In this document: piece after piece, positions 1-8,395 of the stretch
Layout of the letters: each line of letters opens with the position of its first letter
Numbering within the stretch: position 1 is the first letter of the stretch
The notes under the pieces: generated by a model
Database searches by the model: none
What the model was told of the DNA's origin: nothing
What the model saw: only the letters and a program-made list of their open reading frames with translations
Position numbers and translations under genes: made by a program
Assembly (NCBI GenBank): GCA_003427395.1
Contig: BFEA01000526.1
Span: forward strand, 270,492 to 293,642
Source of the DNA: Chara braunii
Lineage: Eukaryota; Streptophyta; Charophyceae; Charales; Characeae
Direction of reading: 5' to 3'
Length of the DNA: 23,151 nucleotides

Positions 1-29
1 TTTTTTTTTTTTTTTTTGGGGGGGGGGGG
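1..29. repeat. Homopolymer junction T17-G12
   Basis: Seventeen T are followed directly by twelve G at the window edge. This is low-complexity sequence and may partly reflect sequencing or assembly error. Confidence 0.9.
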
Positions 30-50
30 AAGCAATATCTCGGCTATCTC

Positions 51-432
51 GGTTGTTTGTGCTTTTGCTCCTCGTGAGAGACGGGGAGTATTCAATGAGT
101 GCCAACCATTTCAATTCCAGGGCTTCAATGTGACGTAGCACTTTTCATAATGTATCTGGCTCCACTTCGTTGCAGCAGTGGATGTATCTGAGGGCAATCA
201 CGTTCGGAGCTTGGTACCTCTTTTCCCTTTTTTTTGTTTTTTTTTTCCTTTTTGACTTTCCAGAATGTATCTGGCTGCACTTCGCTGCAGCAGTGGATGT
301 CTCTGAGGGCAATCACATTCAGAGCTTGGTACCTCTTTTCCTTTTGTTTTTTTTTGTTTTTTTGTTTTCCTTTTGAAGACTCTTGGTTGTTTGTGCTTTT
401 GCTCCCCGCGAGAGGCGGGAGCATTCAATGAG
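51..432 (+). repeat. Nested duplication with two repeat families
   Basis: An outer ~48-bp sequence (starting GGTTGTTTGTGCTTTTGCTC) occurs at 51-99 and 385-432. Inside it, an ~80-bp sequence (starting TGTATCTGGCT and running through GGGCAATCAC to GGTACCTCTTTTCC) occurs at 151-231 and 266-345, with a partial third copy near 446-460. The inner copies end in T-rich tracts. The short reading frames on both strands here simply read through these repeats; none has recognisable protein similarity, so I treat the region as noncoding. Confidence 0.8.
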
Positions 433-586
433 ATCTTTCAAGACGGATCTGGCTGCACTTCTATCCAGGTCATTTTAACGAGAAAACTATCGCCTCTTTA
501 AATTCCAGTAGCTGGCAGAAGGTCCAAAATAAGGGCGGTACTTGTGTCAAGCATCAAATGTCCCATGTTGGTTCCCGCCTCCTGCA

Positions 587-793
587 GGCTCGACAGAAAT
601 CGGCACACAGGGCATATTCAAGCTCGGCTTCAAACTGCCAGATCCTGAGCAACCCTTTGTTGTGACCAGAGACGCCAGCCAATACGGCATAGGCACAGTC
701 CTTGCGCAAAAAGAGGGGAAAAAGTTGAGGCCAATTGAGTACATGAGCAAAAATATGTCATCTGATAAATTAGCTAAGTCCATACAATTTTAG
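587..793 (+). pseudogene. Ty3/Gypsy RNase H fragment (truncated)
   Basis: The translation carries the end of the RT-RNase H connection and the first RNase H strand of a Ty3/Gypsy polymerase: PFVVTRDASQYGIGTVLAQ followed by KLRPIEYMSKNM. The Asp of RDASQYG corresponds to the first catalytic Asp of RNase H. The similarity stops at a TAG near 791, before the YERELYAL segment that normally follows, and an 18-A tract (796-813) comes next. The fragment lies on the strand opposite to the large Gypsy element and differs from that element's own DPSHPFIVTTDASQYGIG, so it is a separate insertion. Its 5' break is unclear; the 45 bases upstream in the same frame show no similarity. Confidence 0.8.
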
Positions 794-795
794 TT

Positions 796-813
796 AAAAA
801 AAAAAAAAAAAAA
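796..813 (+). repeat. A18 tract after the RNase H fragment
   Basis: Eighteen A lie two bases after the stop of the RNase H fragment. The position suggests a truncation junction or a retroposed tail, but a chance A-run cannot be excluded. Confidence 0.6.
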
Positions 814-819
814 GTTACA

Positions 820-895
820 ATGTAGCTCAGAGCTTACAGATTCAAGGGTCACGAGGTCTCATGCAGCACCCAACTAGCTGAGCCTGCCTGTGTGA
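820..895 (+). repeat. Possible tRNA-derived (SINE-like) fragment
   Basis: TGTAGCTCAGAG at 821-832 resembles a Pol III A box (TRGCNNAGYNG). GGGTCACGAGGTCTC near 847-861 lies where a B box would be but matches it poorly. No tail or target duplication is clear. This may be a decayed tRNA-derived SINE head or coincidence. Confidence 0.22.
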
Positions 896-942
896 CAAAA
901 AATCCCCCCCCCTCCCCCAAAAGAGGAATATACCTAACATAT

Positions 943-1360
943 TCTCCAAGCTTGTGCTAGTTACAAATAAATGATCCACTCAAGTAAAAAGGAATAACTA
1001 TTGCGAGTGACTGGCCAAAGATGTTCGACACTAGCATCACCGGGTTCCCTGGTCGGCAATGACTGATCACCCTGAACATCGTGATGAGAGGTTGGTACAA
1101 GCCTTGCTCTCGCCCCACTGTTGTGGTGCCAATCTACCCGGGCCCGTGGGCTGGGGAGAGTTCCATGTTTGGTTGGTGTTCCATGAAGTGTACATGGAGT
1201 AGCGAGAGGATGAGATAAATAAGGAATATATATCGTCACAAATATATATATATATAGAAGATTGTGCGAAGAATATAGATTAGTTTTAAAAAAAAGAAAA
1301 AAAAATCTCCAAGCACATGCTAGTCAGAAAGAATGATCTATCAAAGTAAAAACGAGTAAC
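943..1360 (+). repeat. Direct repeat pair of ~55 bp flanking 307 bp
   Basis: Positions 943-998 and 1306-1360 share TCTCCAAGC, TGCTAGT, ATGATC, AAGTAAAAA and a terminal AGTAAC/AATAAC in the same order at roughly 75% identity. The intervening 999-1305 holds no coding similarity and a (TA)n run at 1241-1255. The pair could be diverged terminal direct repeats of a small element or a simple segmental duplication. Confidence 0.6.
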
Positions 1361-1388
1361 AGTAAACTGCCCTTGTGACGAACCTACA

Positions 1389-1495
1389 GGCATACTCACA
1401 CGAGGCCCTCGGAATCGCAAAACCTTAAAATGAGTGGCCAGATTGACCCCTCATTTTGCAACTTCGCTATTTTAAGGGCCTAGTGTGAGTATGCC
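1389..1495. mobile_element. Foldback/MITE-like element, 20-bp inverted termini
   Basis: The 20-base arm at 1389-1408 (GGCATACTCACACGAGGCCC) is the inverse complement of 1476-1495 with one mismatch. Further inside, AAAATGAG and its complement pair again, so the whole 107-bp segment folds into a long imperfect hairpin. There is no ORF. Size and structure fit a non-autonomous DNA transposon remnant. A target-site duplication is not convincing (only CA on each side). Confidence 0.55.
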
Positions 1496-1888
1496 CAGAG
1501 TATCGAAGTAATTATAAGTCCAAAGTAAAAAATCAAACCACTCGATAATTGCTGACATGTAGTGAAAGAAAGATATGTTCCATGACATGGCAGAACACCA
1601 GCTAAAAGATATGTGAGGTGGGGTCATTAAATTAGGGTTTGTCACGACTGTTGTGATTAGAGTTTCTTGGTGATGAACTTAGATTTTTATGATAATTTTC
1701 GTTGACTTGTCAGTTGTTGGGGTTGTGGAGTTGGTTGTGGGGTGAAATCTAGTGGTGCCCTCGATGTGCTTGGCCGGTGATGCCTTGCCCATTGAGAGCC
1801 CCACCTAATTTTGTAAGGGACGCAAGGCCCGGTTCCCGACTTTTATAGAGACATTGTTCAGTTCAAATATTATATATATATATATATA
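1496..1888. other. No recognisable gene
   Basis: No ORF with protein similarity and no RNA gene seen. The stretch ends in a (TA)n run (about 1869-1888), which is the left flank of the Gypsy insertion and hides any target-site duplication. Confidence 0.6.
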
Positions 1889-2802
1889 TGTAATTAACCC
1901 AGTCTAGTAGATACTCAAAAGTCGTCAAATACTAGTAGTCTCAGTACCTGCAACAAAGTCTTCAAATCGTGTAGTGATATCTCAAACAATATCTTATTAC
2001 CATTAGACGAAGAGAGTAGAGGAGGATCAGGCAGATGAGAAGGTGGAAGAGATGATAAAAGATCACACAAGAGTAATCCTATTAAACCCCTCTTTTTCTC
2101 CGGGTTTCTTCCCTCTCCACGTCAACAACCAAAAGATGATAACGAGTATAGTAATCTTGATCACACACAATCGTGCCGCGTGGCACTCTTATCTCGTGAA
2201 GACCATGAAGACACAACAGATTTCAGTAACGACGTTAACCTCAAGTGAGTATCCGACCTCCCTCATCCACAGATCCCGATCTTCCTCCTCCTCGCACCCA
2301 ATCACCTCATGTAGGCAGCGTGGACAATGCCACGTCAGCAACCGAGACAGGGGGCATACACCACATAATCAATGAAGAACAATGGTGCGCGCCACATCAG
2401 CAATGTAGACTTAGTAGCAACGCCACATTATTATGCAATGTACACCAGAGGCAGCGCCACATCAGCATGCACTAAAGATCAGAGGCAGCGCCACATATAC
2501 CAGAGGCAGTGCCACATCAACATGTCTGGTGCACAAAACAAGAAGTGTCAGCCTGCTGCCTTCACCTCGTACCGTCGTCCGCAATGCCTATGCACAACGA
2601 GCTTCCTAACTAGCCTCACGCCATCATAATGCCAACGTCTCATCAAAGTCGAGCCAGCGTCAAAGCAGCATGACAAGACTGAATATTGACCACCTCGAGG
2701 CCAATCTTTAAGTAGCATTTGACGAGGCTCTCTGACCTCGGATCTCCTCCCCTCAGTCGTCTAGATTGATTCACAGCCGAAGGCCTGGATTGTACAGTTG
2801 CA
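1889..2802 (-). repeat. 3' LTR (complete)
   Basis: Bounded by TG (1889) and CA (2801-2802) on the plus strand, 914 bp. The left boundary is fixed because similarity to the other LTR starts exactly at TGTAAT in both copies. The right boundary is inferred from a terminal CA followed at once by a polypyrimidine run that reads as a polypurine tract on the element's strand. The first ~500 bp match 9304-9805; the remaining 2391-2802 (U3 of the element) has no partner in the window. ORFs here are incidental. Confidence 0.85.
2446..2517. repeat. Three 17-bp repeats in LTR U3
   Basis: CAGAGGCAGCGCCACAT occurs at 2446-2462, 2480-2496 and, with one change, 2501-2517. They form part of a wider set of GCCAC(A/G)TCA-type motifs in this LTR and the element leader and could be transcription-factor sites. 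Confidence 0.75.
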
Positions 2803-2816
2803 GACTTTCCCCTTGG
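2803..2816 (-). promoter_or_regulatory. Polypurine tract
   Basis: On the element's strand this reads CCAAGGGGAAAGTC, directly before the TG that opens the 3' LTR. A purine-rich run at this place primes plus-strand DNA synthesis in LTR retrotransposons. Position and composition support the call. Confidence 0.65.
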
Positions 2817-2927
2817 ACCTCATGTTATCTGGGTACCTGCATACAAACAAATGTGTGTGTTCGACCGACGACCTGGGTTGGGTATACTTTGACTTTGACT
2901 ATTCGGGTTTTCGACAATTGACTTTTG

Positions 2928-3882
2928 TCAACTGTACCTCGTCCAGACCCTAAATCTTTTGCTGGGGTTTTTTCCCCCGTTTTGGCCTGAGCCTGAGTGT
3001 GGCCTGGCGAGGGCCTCAGTTTCCACGAGGCTTACTACATGGGGTATTGCATTCCTGCTGGCCCAATTTTCGAGTTCCATCACATAAATACATCAATTTT
3101 CACTCAATCCACGTTCATAAGCAGCAATAATGTCAGGAGCAGTAGGTAGGAGTTTTTTCCTACTAAACCATCTGGCTTCAGATGGGGGGTGAATCTTGAA
3201 CTTTACTTTGTACTGCTTTTGAGGTCGTCATCTGCCACCTGTAGAAAATAGCCATGTTCCAATATTCTTTCAACTTCATAGCCTCCATTCATAGAGGGTA
3301 GAAACATAAATGGCCTATTTGAAAAGTTATCACTTTCTACACAGGGTCACACGTGGTTAACTAGGGGTGTTATTTTCGACAAATTTTGCACAACTGTCAT
3401 ATTATGCTGATTTTTTTCTTTTTTTCTTGGTATGTCCTTAGATGTGGAGGTACATCTATATGATAGGAAGGTTCTTCTTCACCTCCAATTACTTTAATAA
3501 CTTCTCAGAGCCCGTAATAGACAGGTAGTAGTTTTTGAGACACATTTTCTTCTAAGGAAAACTCTTTAGACTTAACCCAGACAGGGTCCCCTTCTTGGAA
3601 TTGTGAAGGTCGTCGATGTGTATTAGCTTGTTCAATCATTTGTAGTCGGGCTTTCTGTATATTTTTCTTAACCTTTTTTATGTCTTCTTCGTATAAAACT
3701 ACGAATTCTCGAGTACCTGGGGGTAGCCTTTGAACTTGATCCCGTGTTAATGCATCAATGGAACGCCTAGACGTTCATCCTTTATGCAGTGCGTTAGGCA
3801 TTTTTCCTGTAACAGTATGTATATTTTTATTGTAGGCAATCACAATTTTAGTCAAGTTCTCATCCCAATCGATTTGGTCAGG
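2928..3882 (-). pseudogene. Integrase C-terminal domain and chromodomain-like tail
   Basis: Downstream of the integrase core, and in the same frame at first, short stretches match the end of Gypsy integrases: WDENLTKIVIAYN and VTGKMPNALHKG (end of core), RLQMIEQANTHRRPSQF and GDPVWVKSKEF (GPY/F-type domain), then VIKVIGG and PPHLRTY. After a further frame change come EYWNMAIFYRWQ and, in a third frame, FKIHPPSEARWFSRKKLL, which look like a degraded chromodomain. The last frame ends at a TGA at 2928-2930, 112 bases before the polypurine tract. Stops interrupt at 3883, near 3777 and near 3517. The tail assignment is the least certain part. Confidence 0.65.
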
Positions 3883-4572
3883 TCAGACATACATTTGAAA
3901 AAGTTGTTGGCAAAGACGATTCATTTGCTCAATTTGGTCATTCGTTTCAGGATGTCTACTTAACGACATGGTCAACTTGGTTCCATAGACTTCCATCAAC
4001 TTCTGCCATTGTAAACTGGTAAACCGAACGTCTCTATCTGATACGATGGTTTTGGAAAATCCAAACTCAGAGACCCTTTGCATTTGAATCTTTTGAATGA
4101 CTCGTTCAGTTCTAGCTTGAGCAGGCAAAGGAATGAACACAGCATACTGAGAGAATCTATCGATGATGACCATTACCTGACTATTGTCGTTTCGACTCTT
4201 AGTGAGGCTCATAAAGTCAATAGAAGTATACTCACCTGGCTCACTTGGAATAGGCAGCGGCCACAATAGTCTCATCGAATTCTCATGTGAGGGCTTGTTC
4301 CTTTGACAGACAAGACAAGTCTGCACATACGTTAGCACATATTCGTTCATTCCTTTCCACTCAAAACGTTCACATACATCGTCATACGTCTTCTTAAAAC
4401 CAAAGTGGCATTCTGCATCATGGCATTCCCCAATGATTAAACTCTTGATTGATTCTATGTGAGGAACACACAATCGTTCTTCGGTTTTATCCAACAAGAA
4501 GAGTAAGTCATTAGTCATTCGATATTTCGAAAACGACTCAGGGTTCTTTCATAAAGTTTCAATAATAGGACT
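3883..4572 (-). pseudogene. Ty3/Gypsy integrase core with zinc domain
   Basis: The open stretch 3883-4518 (211 residues) holds an HHCC zinc domain (H33, H38, C68, C71; TCLVCQRNK) and a complete DDE core: D101 in SIDFM, D161 in IVSDRDVRF and E197 in DQIEQMNR, with the D161-35-E197 spacing of retroviral-type integrases. Integrase inserts the cDNA into host DNA. The frame is continuous with RNase H upstream, but TGA codons at 4573 and about 4540 interrupt the linker (SPIIETL lies between them). The copy stops after QLFQMYV where the family continues. Catalytic residues are preserved although the reading frame is dead, as expected for neutral decay of a once-active copy. Confidence 0.93.
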
Positions 4573-5130
4573 TCAAATAGGATCACTCCCATAACACTGG
4601 TGGATCTGTTTTTTCAGTTTATTTCTGATATCGAGATAAAAGACAATGGTCACAGTTCCAAAAAAATCTGCACGCCTGGACAAAATATTCGCAACCACGT
4701 TAGACTTACCTTTGATGGTTTTCACCTCAAAGTCAAATGTGTCAAGGAAAGCGGACCACCTTACCAACTTGTCGGAGAACTTAGGTTGAGTCTTGATCCA
4801 CTTCAAAGTAGAGTGATCAGAGTAGACAGTGAAATGTCTCCCTAACGAGTAGTGCTTCCAGGTATCTAGAGCAACAACTAAGGCATACAATTCTCTTTCA
4901 TAGGTGAAGTGAGCCACTTTCTCTGACCGAAGTCGTCTGGAAATAAACTCAATAGGTTTATATCACTTACCGTCGTCCTACTATAACACAACCCCAATCC
5001 CATATTGACTTGCGTCAGTCGTAACGATGAAAGGATGAGAAGGGTCAGCAATCTTTAGGACAGGGTAGTACGTCAGAGCATGCTTTAACTTTATAAATGA
5101 TGACTCACAATCTTTATCTCACAACCAAGG
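4573..5130 (-). pseudogene. RNase H domain of Gypsy Pol
   Basis: RNase H removes the RNA template during reverse transcription. Motifs in order: HPFIVTTDASQYGIG (first Asp), FTYERELYALVVALD (Glu), FTVYSDHSTLKWI (second Asp) and SNVVANILSRR. The last motif normally reads ADxLSR; here the Asp is Asn (AAT), a G-to-A change that would remove a catalytic-site residue. Stops include two adjacent TAG codons after GIGVVL, a TGA after DDGK and one after KPWL. The stretch from 4917 to 4573 is open and continuous in frame with integrase. Confidence 0.88.
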
Positions 5131-5833
5131 TTTTTCTTTTTTCAGTAATTTTCTCATAGGAGCATCTATCAAGGAAAAGTTTCTGACAAAATTCCTATAA
5201 TAGCTAGTTAGTCTTACGAAAGATCGTAGTTCAGTTATAGTTTTAGGTTGTGGTTAATCTTTGATTGTTGCAATCTTCTTTTCTTCAGGCTTTAGTCCTT
5301 TTTCGTTTAAAGTTTCCCTCACGCAACTTCTGCAAAACTATTTGTAGGTGTTTCTCGTGATTTTTCAGTGTCTTACTGTACACTAGAATATCGTCGAGAT
5401 AGACTACTACGAATTGATCAAGCCATTGTCGGAACAACTCGTTCATTGACCGTTGGAAGGTGGCAGGTGCATTGGTCAAACCGAAAGGCATAACCACGAA
5501 CTCGTAGCGACCATTTCTGGTTCGGAATACCATCTTGTGTTGATCCTAAGGAGACACCTCGATCTGGCGGTACCCTAATTTGATATCAATCTTGCTAAAG
5601 TACATGCATCTCTGCAACTGATCCAATAGGTGGTCAATGCGCGGAAGAGTCTCTGCGTTTTTGACAGTGATGGAGTTCAGGCCACGATAGTCTATAAATA
5701 GATGAAATTCATCTTCCGTTTTGAGCACGAATAAAACAGGCGCACCATAAGGAGATGAGTTATGATGAATCCATCCTTTGTCAATAAATTCTTGTAGCTT
5801 CTTACGCAGTTCCTCAAGTTCCCTAGAAGACAT
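5131..5833 (-). pseudogene. Reverse transcriptase domain of Gypsy Pol
   Basis: The polymerase core is easily read: LRKKLQEFIDKGWI, SSPYGAPVLFV, FIDYRGLNSITVKN, LPRIDHLLDQL, FSKIDIKLGYRQI, then [19 protein letters not shown] and the catalytic [12 protein letters not shown] (YxDD box intact, about 5385-5400). A single TAG after IEVSP (5546-5548) divides it, with DQHK continuing in the same frame. Near 5310, after KLREGNFK, a frameshift moves the frame to a segment containing [14 protein letters not shown], then PKTITELRSFV and YYRNFVRNFSLIDAPM (connection domain), with another stop after KD. The domain lies after protease and before RNase H, as in all Ty3/Gypsy elements. Confidence 0.95.
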
Positions 5834-6480
5834 TCAGTAGATGGGACCCTTGGGAAGCTTGCTTCCGGGTATGATCTCGATCGTGTGCTTAATAGCACGC
5901 TCAGTGATTCCCGTCAGCTCAATCTGCAAGTCCTTGTACTCATCGAGAAGTTTTTCGATAGAAGGTGGATAGGATGAGGAACACTCACCGACTCGCTTGA
6001 CAAGCACCATCATCACCTCCTGATCCAACTTCTTCTTTACTGTCATAAACCCGAAAGCTGGATAACTCATATAGCAGAAAGACGGAGTAGAATCAGAGTC
6101 AGACCTATGATACAACTTTATGACACGCAGTTAGGACTTATCGTCTTTGAGTTTGACAATTTTATTTTTGAACCTTACTTTTGGGTCGGCCTCCTCATGC
6201 CAATCCATTGTCAGAATCATGTTGAATGGTAGGTTCTTTTCTATTAGGAATGATATCTCATGTAATATCTTATTCCCTTCCTTAGTTCTGAAATGACACT
6301 TAACACGATCGACATATTGAGAGACAATGGTCGTGCCCTTGTCAGCCAGCATAGACGTGATAGGTCGAGGTAAAATCCGAGTCTTTTACCTTCATTCCCA
6401 TATGCAATTTACGAATTACCTTCTCTGAGATATAAGACCGCGTCGATCCTGGATCTAACAAGGCACCGACTCGTGTGTGC
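5834..6480 (-). pseudogene. Aspartic protease and protease-RT linker
   Basis: The retropepsin-like active site reads ALLDPGSTRSYIS (about 6416-6454), with DPG where most families have D(S/T)G. A one-base frameshift near 6350 separates it from the C-terminal half, where LPFNMILTMDW and DPKVRF fit the second conserved strand (6131-6352). A stop near 6128 and then linker sequence follow: CYMSYPAF, IEKLLDEYKDLQIEL and IKHTIEIIPGSKLPKGPIY, the last being the standard lead-in to Gypsy RT. The TGA at 5834-5836 sits where family members usually have a codon such as CGA. The enzyme would process Gag-Pol if intact. Confidence 0.85.
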
Positions 6481-6777
6481 GCAATCTCAATATCCGCGAT
6501 CATCAACTCACCTTTAGACTTAGCTTTCGTTGCCCACGAACTCCAAAGTGCTATGAGTTCATTATGGAGTTCGTCAAGGGAATCGTCCAGTGAGACAGAA
6601 CAAAGTACAGTGCCAGGGTGTTTTGGACGACAGGCGGAAGAAGAGTCATCCTCTGCCGTGAGAGTCGAAGGGGTAGAAAGGGTTATAGGTGACCTTTGTC
6701 TTCATCTAAACCCTTCGACTCAGTAGGAGCAGATGCTACTCCTACTGGTTGCTCACTTTTGGGTTCCTAATAAGTGG
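6481..6777 (-). pseudogene. Gag-protease junction, degraded
   Basis: Between the zinc knuckle and protease the minus strand has several stops and no strong motif. TLEFVGNES-like residues near 6525-6550 lead into the protease. I assign it to the element by position only. The plus-strand frames here read antisense and have no similarity. Confidence 0.5.
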
Positions 6778-6819
6778 GTATCAGGCTATGATATGCCCCA
6801 CGGTGCCACATTTGAGGCA
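6778..6819 (-). pseudogene. Degenerate Gag zinc knuckle (CCHC)
   Basis: The minus strand reads CLKCGTVGHIIA, then a TGA, then Tyr-Pro. Against CX2CX4HX4C the first two Cys and the His are in place, the residue before the last Cys is a stop and the last Cys is Tyr (TAC). Both changes can arise from one transition each. The knuckle binds retroelement RNA during packaging; this copy cannot. Confidence 0.8.
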
Positions 6820-7180
6820 TTGGTGATTGACCATATTGGACGATCATTCCTCTCGCGTCATGCTCATTTTTTCCCACGGCTTCCTAAATGGAATATCGGG
6901 ATGCTCGGGAAACAAGTATGACCTCCTCTTCTTCTTCCATTGGTTTCGACCTTCCTTGTTGGCCATTACGGCAATGACATCACCCTTCCCAGGTTCACTG
7001 TCGCTGTTACCTCCTCCTCCCTCAGACTCTTCAAGAGGTAACTTCTTTACCGTATCAGTATCAAAAAAAAAACAATATATGGTCCTGGCGTTTTTGCCGT
7101 CAGAGGACCCGCTTACCATATCTGCCAACCGAACTCAATTTCACTACCGAAGCGTACGACCCCTTCATTTGAGCGGTAAT
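6820..7180 (-). pseudogene. Gag C-terminal linker
   Basis: After ALQRE a TAG interrupts, then QMKGSYASVVK and VGRYGK run to a second stop. The stretch 6844-7128 continues with TDTVKKLPLEE, an acidic/Gly-rich SEGGGGNSDSEPG, a basic NQWKKKRRSYLFPEHPDIP and KPWEKMSM, which leads into the zinc knuckle. Basic residues before a knuckle are usual for nucleocapsid regions. An A9-type run (minus-strand T) near 7062-7070 is a likely slippage site. Confidence 0.7.
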
Positions 7181-7660
7181 CTACTCTCTTTGGAGAGCGA
7201 GATCGCAGAACTGCCAATAATTATACTTACCAGACGTCGATTTTGCCACGAGTTGTCCACGAATGAGCTCGGGCAAGGCATGTGAGTAGATATAAAGAAC
7301 CTGATTGTCTTGTAAGTCCAGTCCACATACCTGCAACATACGGTCCACTTCACGAGACAACGCATCAACAGAAGTCCAACGCTTCTGGCCTATAGTGGTG
7401 ATTTCATCAAATGTTTTATCGGTCGTCGTCTTATCCAGGAACCTCTCTTTAATCTTTTGGAGAAATTGCCTGAGAGAAAGTGTCTTGGCCCACTCACCAA
7501 TATCCTCGAAGCCAGCAGCATTGGCTTCGACCAGCACCCACTCCTCCTAAACATGACGTAGAGAATGCGACCTGGCTCTGAGGCTCAACTGGAGCAGTGC
7601 TACAATAAGTCTGGATTACTAATATCCATAGCAACAAATTTTCATCCTTCTTGTTGCTGT
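7181..7660 (-). pseudogene. Gag capsid-like domain
   Basis: The stretch from 7537 to 7181 reads EANAAGFEDIGEWAKTLSLR, then FLQKIKERFLD, LSREVDRMLQV, LYIYSHALPELIRGQLV and WQFCDLALQRE, a retrotransposon Gag (capsid) pattern. The preceding ENLLLWILVIQTYCSTAPVE and VAFSTSCLGG (7550-7660) belong to the same domain but lie in another frame, so a frameshift sits near 7545. Capsid assembles the particle in which reverse transcription takes place. I recall similar Gag in charophyte elements; a search is needed to confirm. Confidence 0.8.
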
Positions 7661-8395
7661 AGGTAAACAACAGTTTCATCTTCACCTTTTCCTTCTTCTT
7701 CGGTTTTTCGGCTTCCTTTACCGGTTCTTCTTTCCTTTCGGTGAGTTCTTCTTTCTTCCCTGCCGGTTCCTCAAGTTCTTTCTTTAAGGGTCCAGGTTTC
7801 TCTTCTTTCTGCGTTGCATCTTTTATGAGTTTCTGTTGGGGTGGTTTTCTTTCTTCCCCTTTCGTCTCCTCCTCAACACTTACCTTATTCTTACCTTTCG
7901 TCATTCTCATCATATTTTCTAATGAGACGGTATTAATGTCTATATTTTTCTCAAGATGAACGAGGTAAGCCATGATAGACTGCAACATGGTCGATAAATC
8001 ACTTTTAACTTCCTCGAAGTGAAATCGGTTTCTCATTTCTTTCAATATTTTCTCTTGCTGTTTTTTCTCTTCTTTCTTTCTCCATAACTCTTCAGTCTTT
8101 CTTTTTTCTTCCCTTAAGGTAGTTTCTAGTTGTGTTTCTAGTTGTCGAATCCCTCATCGACATACCGGTCAAGGGTCATTTGTCCTTTCTTAATGAGCTC
8201 CTTCACTCTTTTGTCGGTTCTCATCATCTCACCGGCAGTTTCGGTGGCCTGCAACTCTTTTTCTGCATCAAGCAGAATGAGTTGTCTGTGAACATGTCGT
8301 TCAGCGTCCGGACCAGCACCGTGTATCTCACAAAACAACTGGCGGAATAACCCAGTATGACAGGGACAAGGGAGACAAAAGAGGAATGAACCGCG
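7661..8395 (-). pseudogene. Gag N-terminal region: Cys-rich start and charged coiled coil
   Basis: In the frame ending at 8138 the sequence begins after a TAA with a Cys-rich FCLPCPCHTGLFRQLFCEIH, then GAGPDAERH and KRVKELIKKGQMTLDRYVDE. A frameshift at about 8148 moves to the frame of 7494-8045, which continues QLETQLETTLREEK and a long Glu/Lys-rich segment (KKEEKKQQEKILKEM; KKEELTERKEEPVKEAEKPK) likely to form a coiled coil. Such charged N-terminal extensions before capsid occur in plant Gypsy Gag. No ATG convincingly marks the start; the true start may lie in the leader and be lost to mutation. Confidence 0.65.

Noticed and set aside
125-431. Overlapping short ORFs on both strands, Lys-rich or Phe-rich
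   Set aside because: They read the nested repeats and T-tracts in several frames and have no family similarity.
6475-7285. Plus-strand ORFs, up to 152 codons
   Set aside because: They are antisense to gag and protease remnants whose minus-strand motifs are clear.
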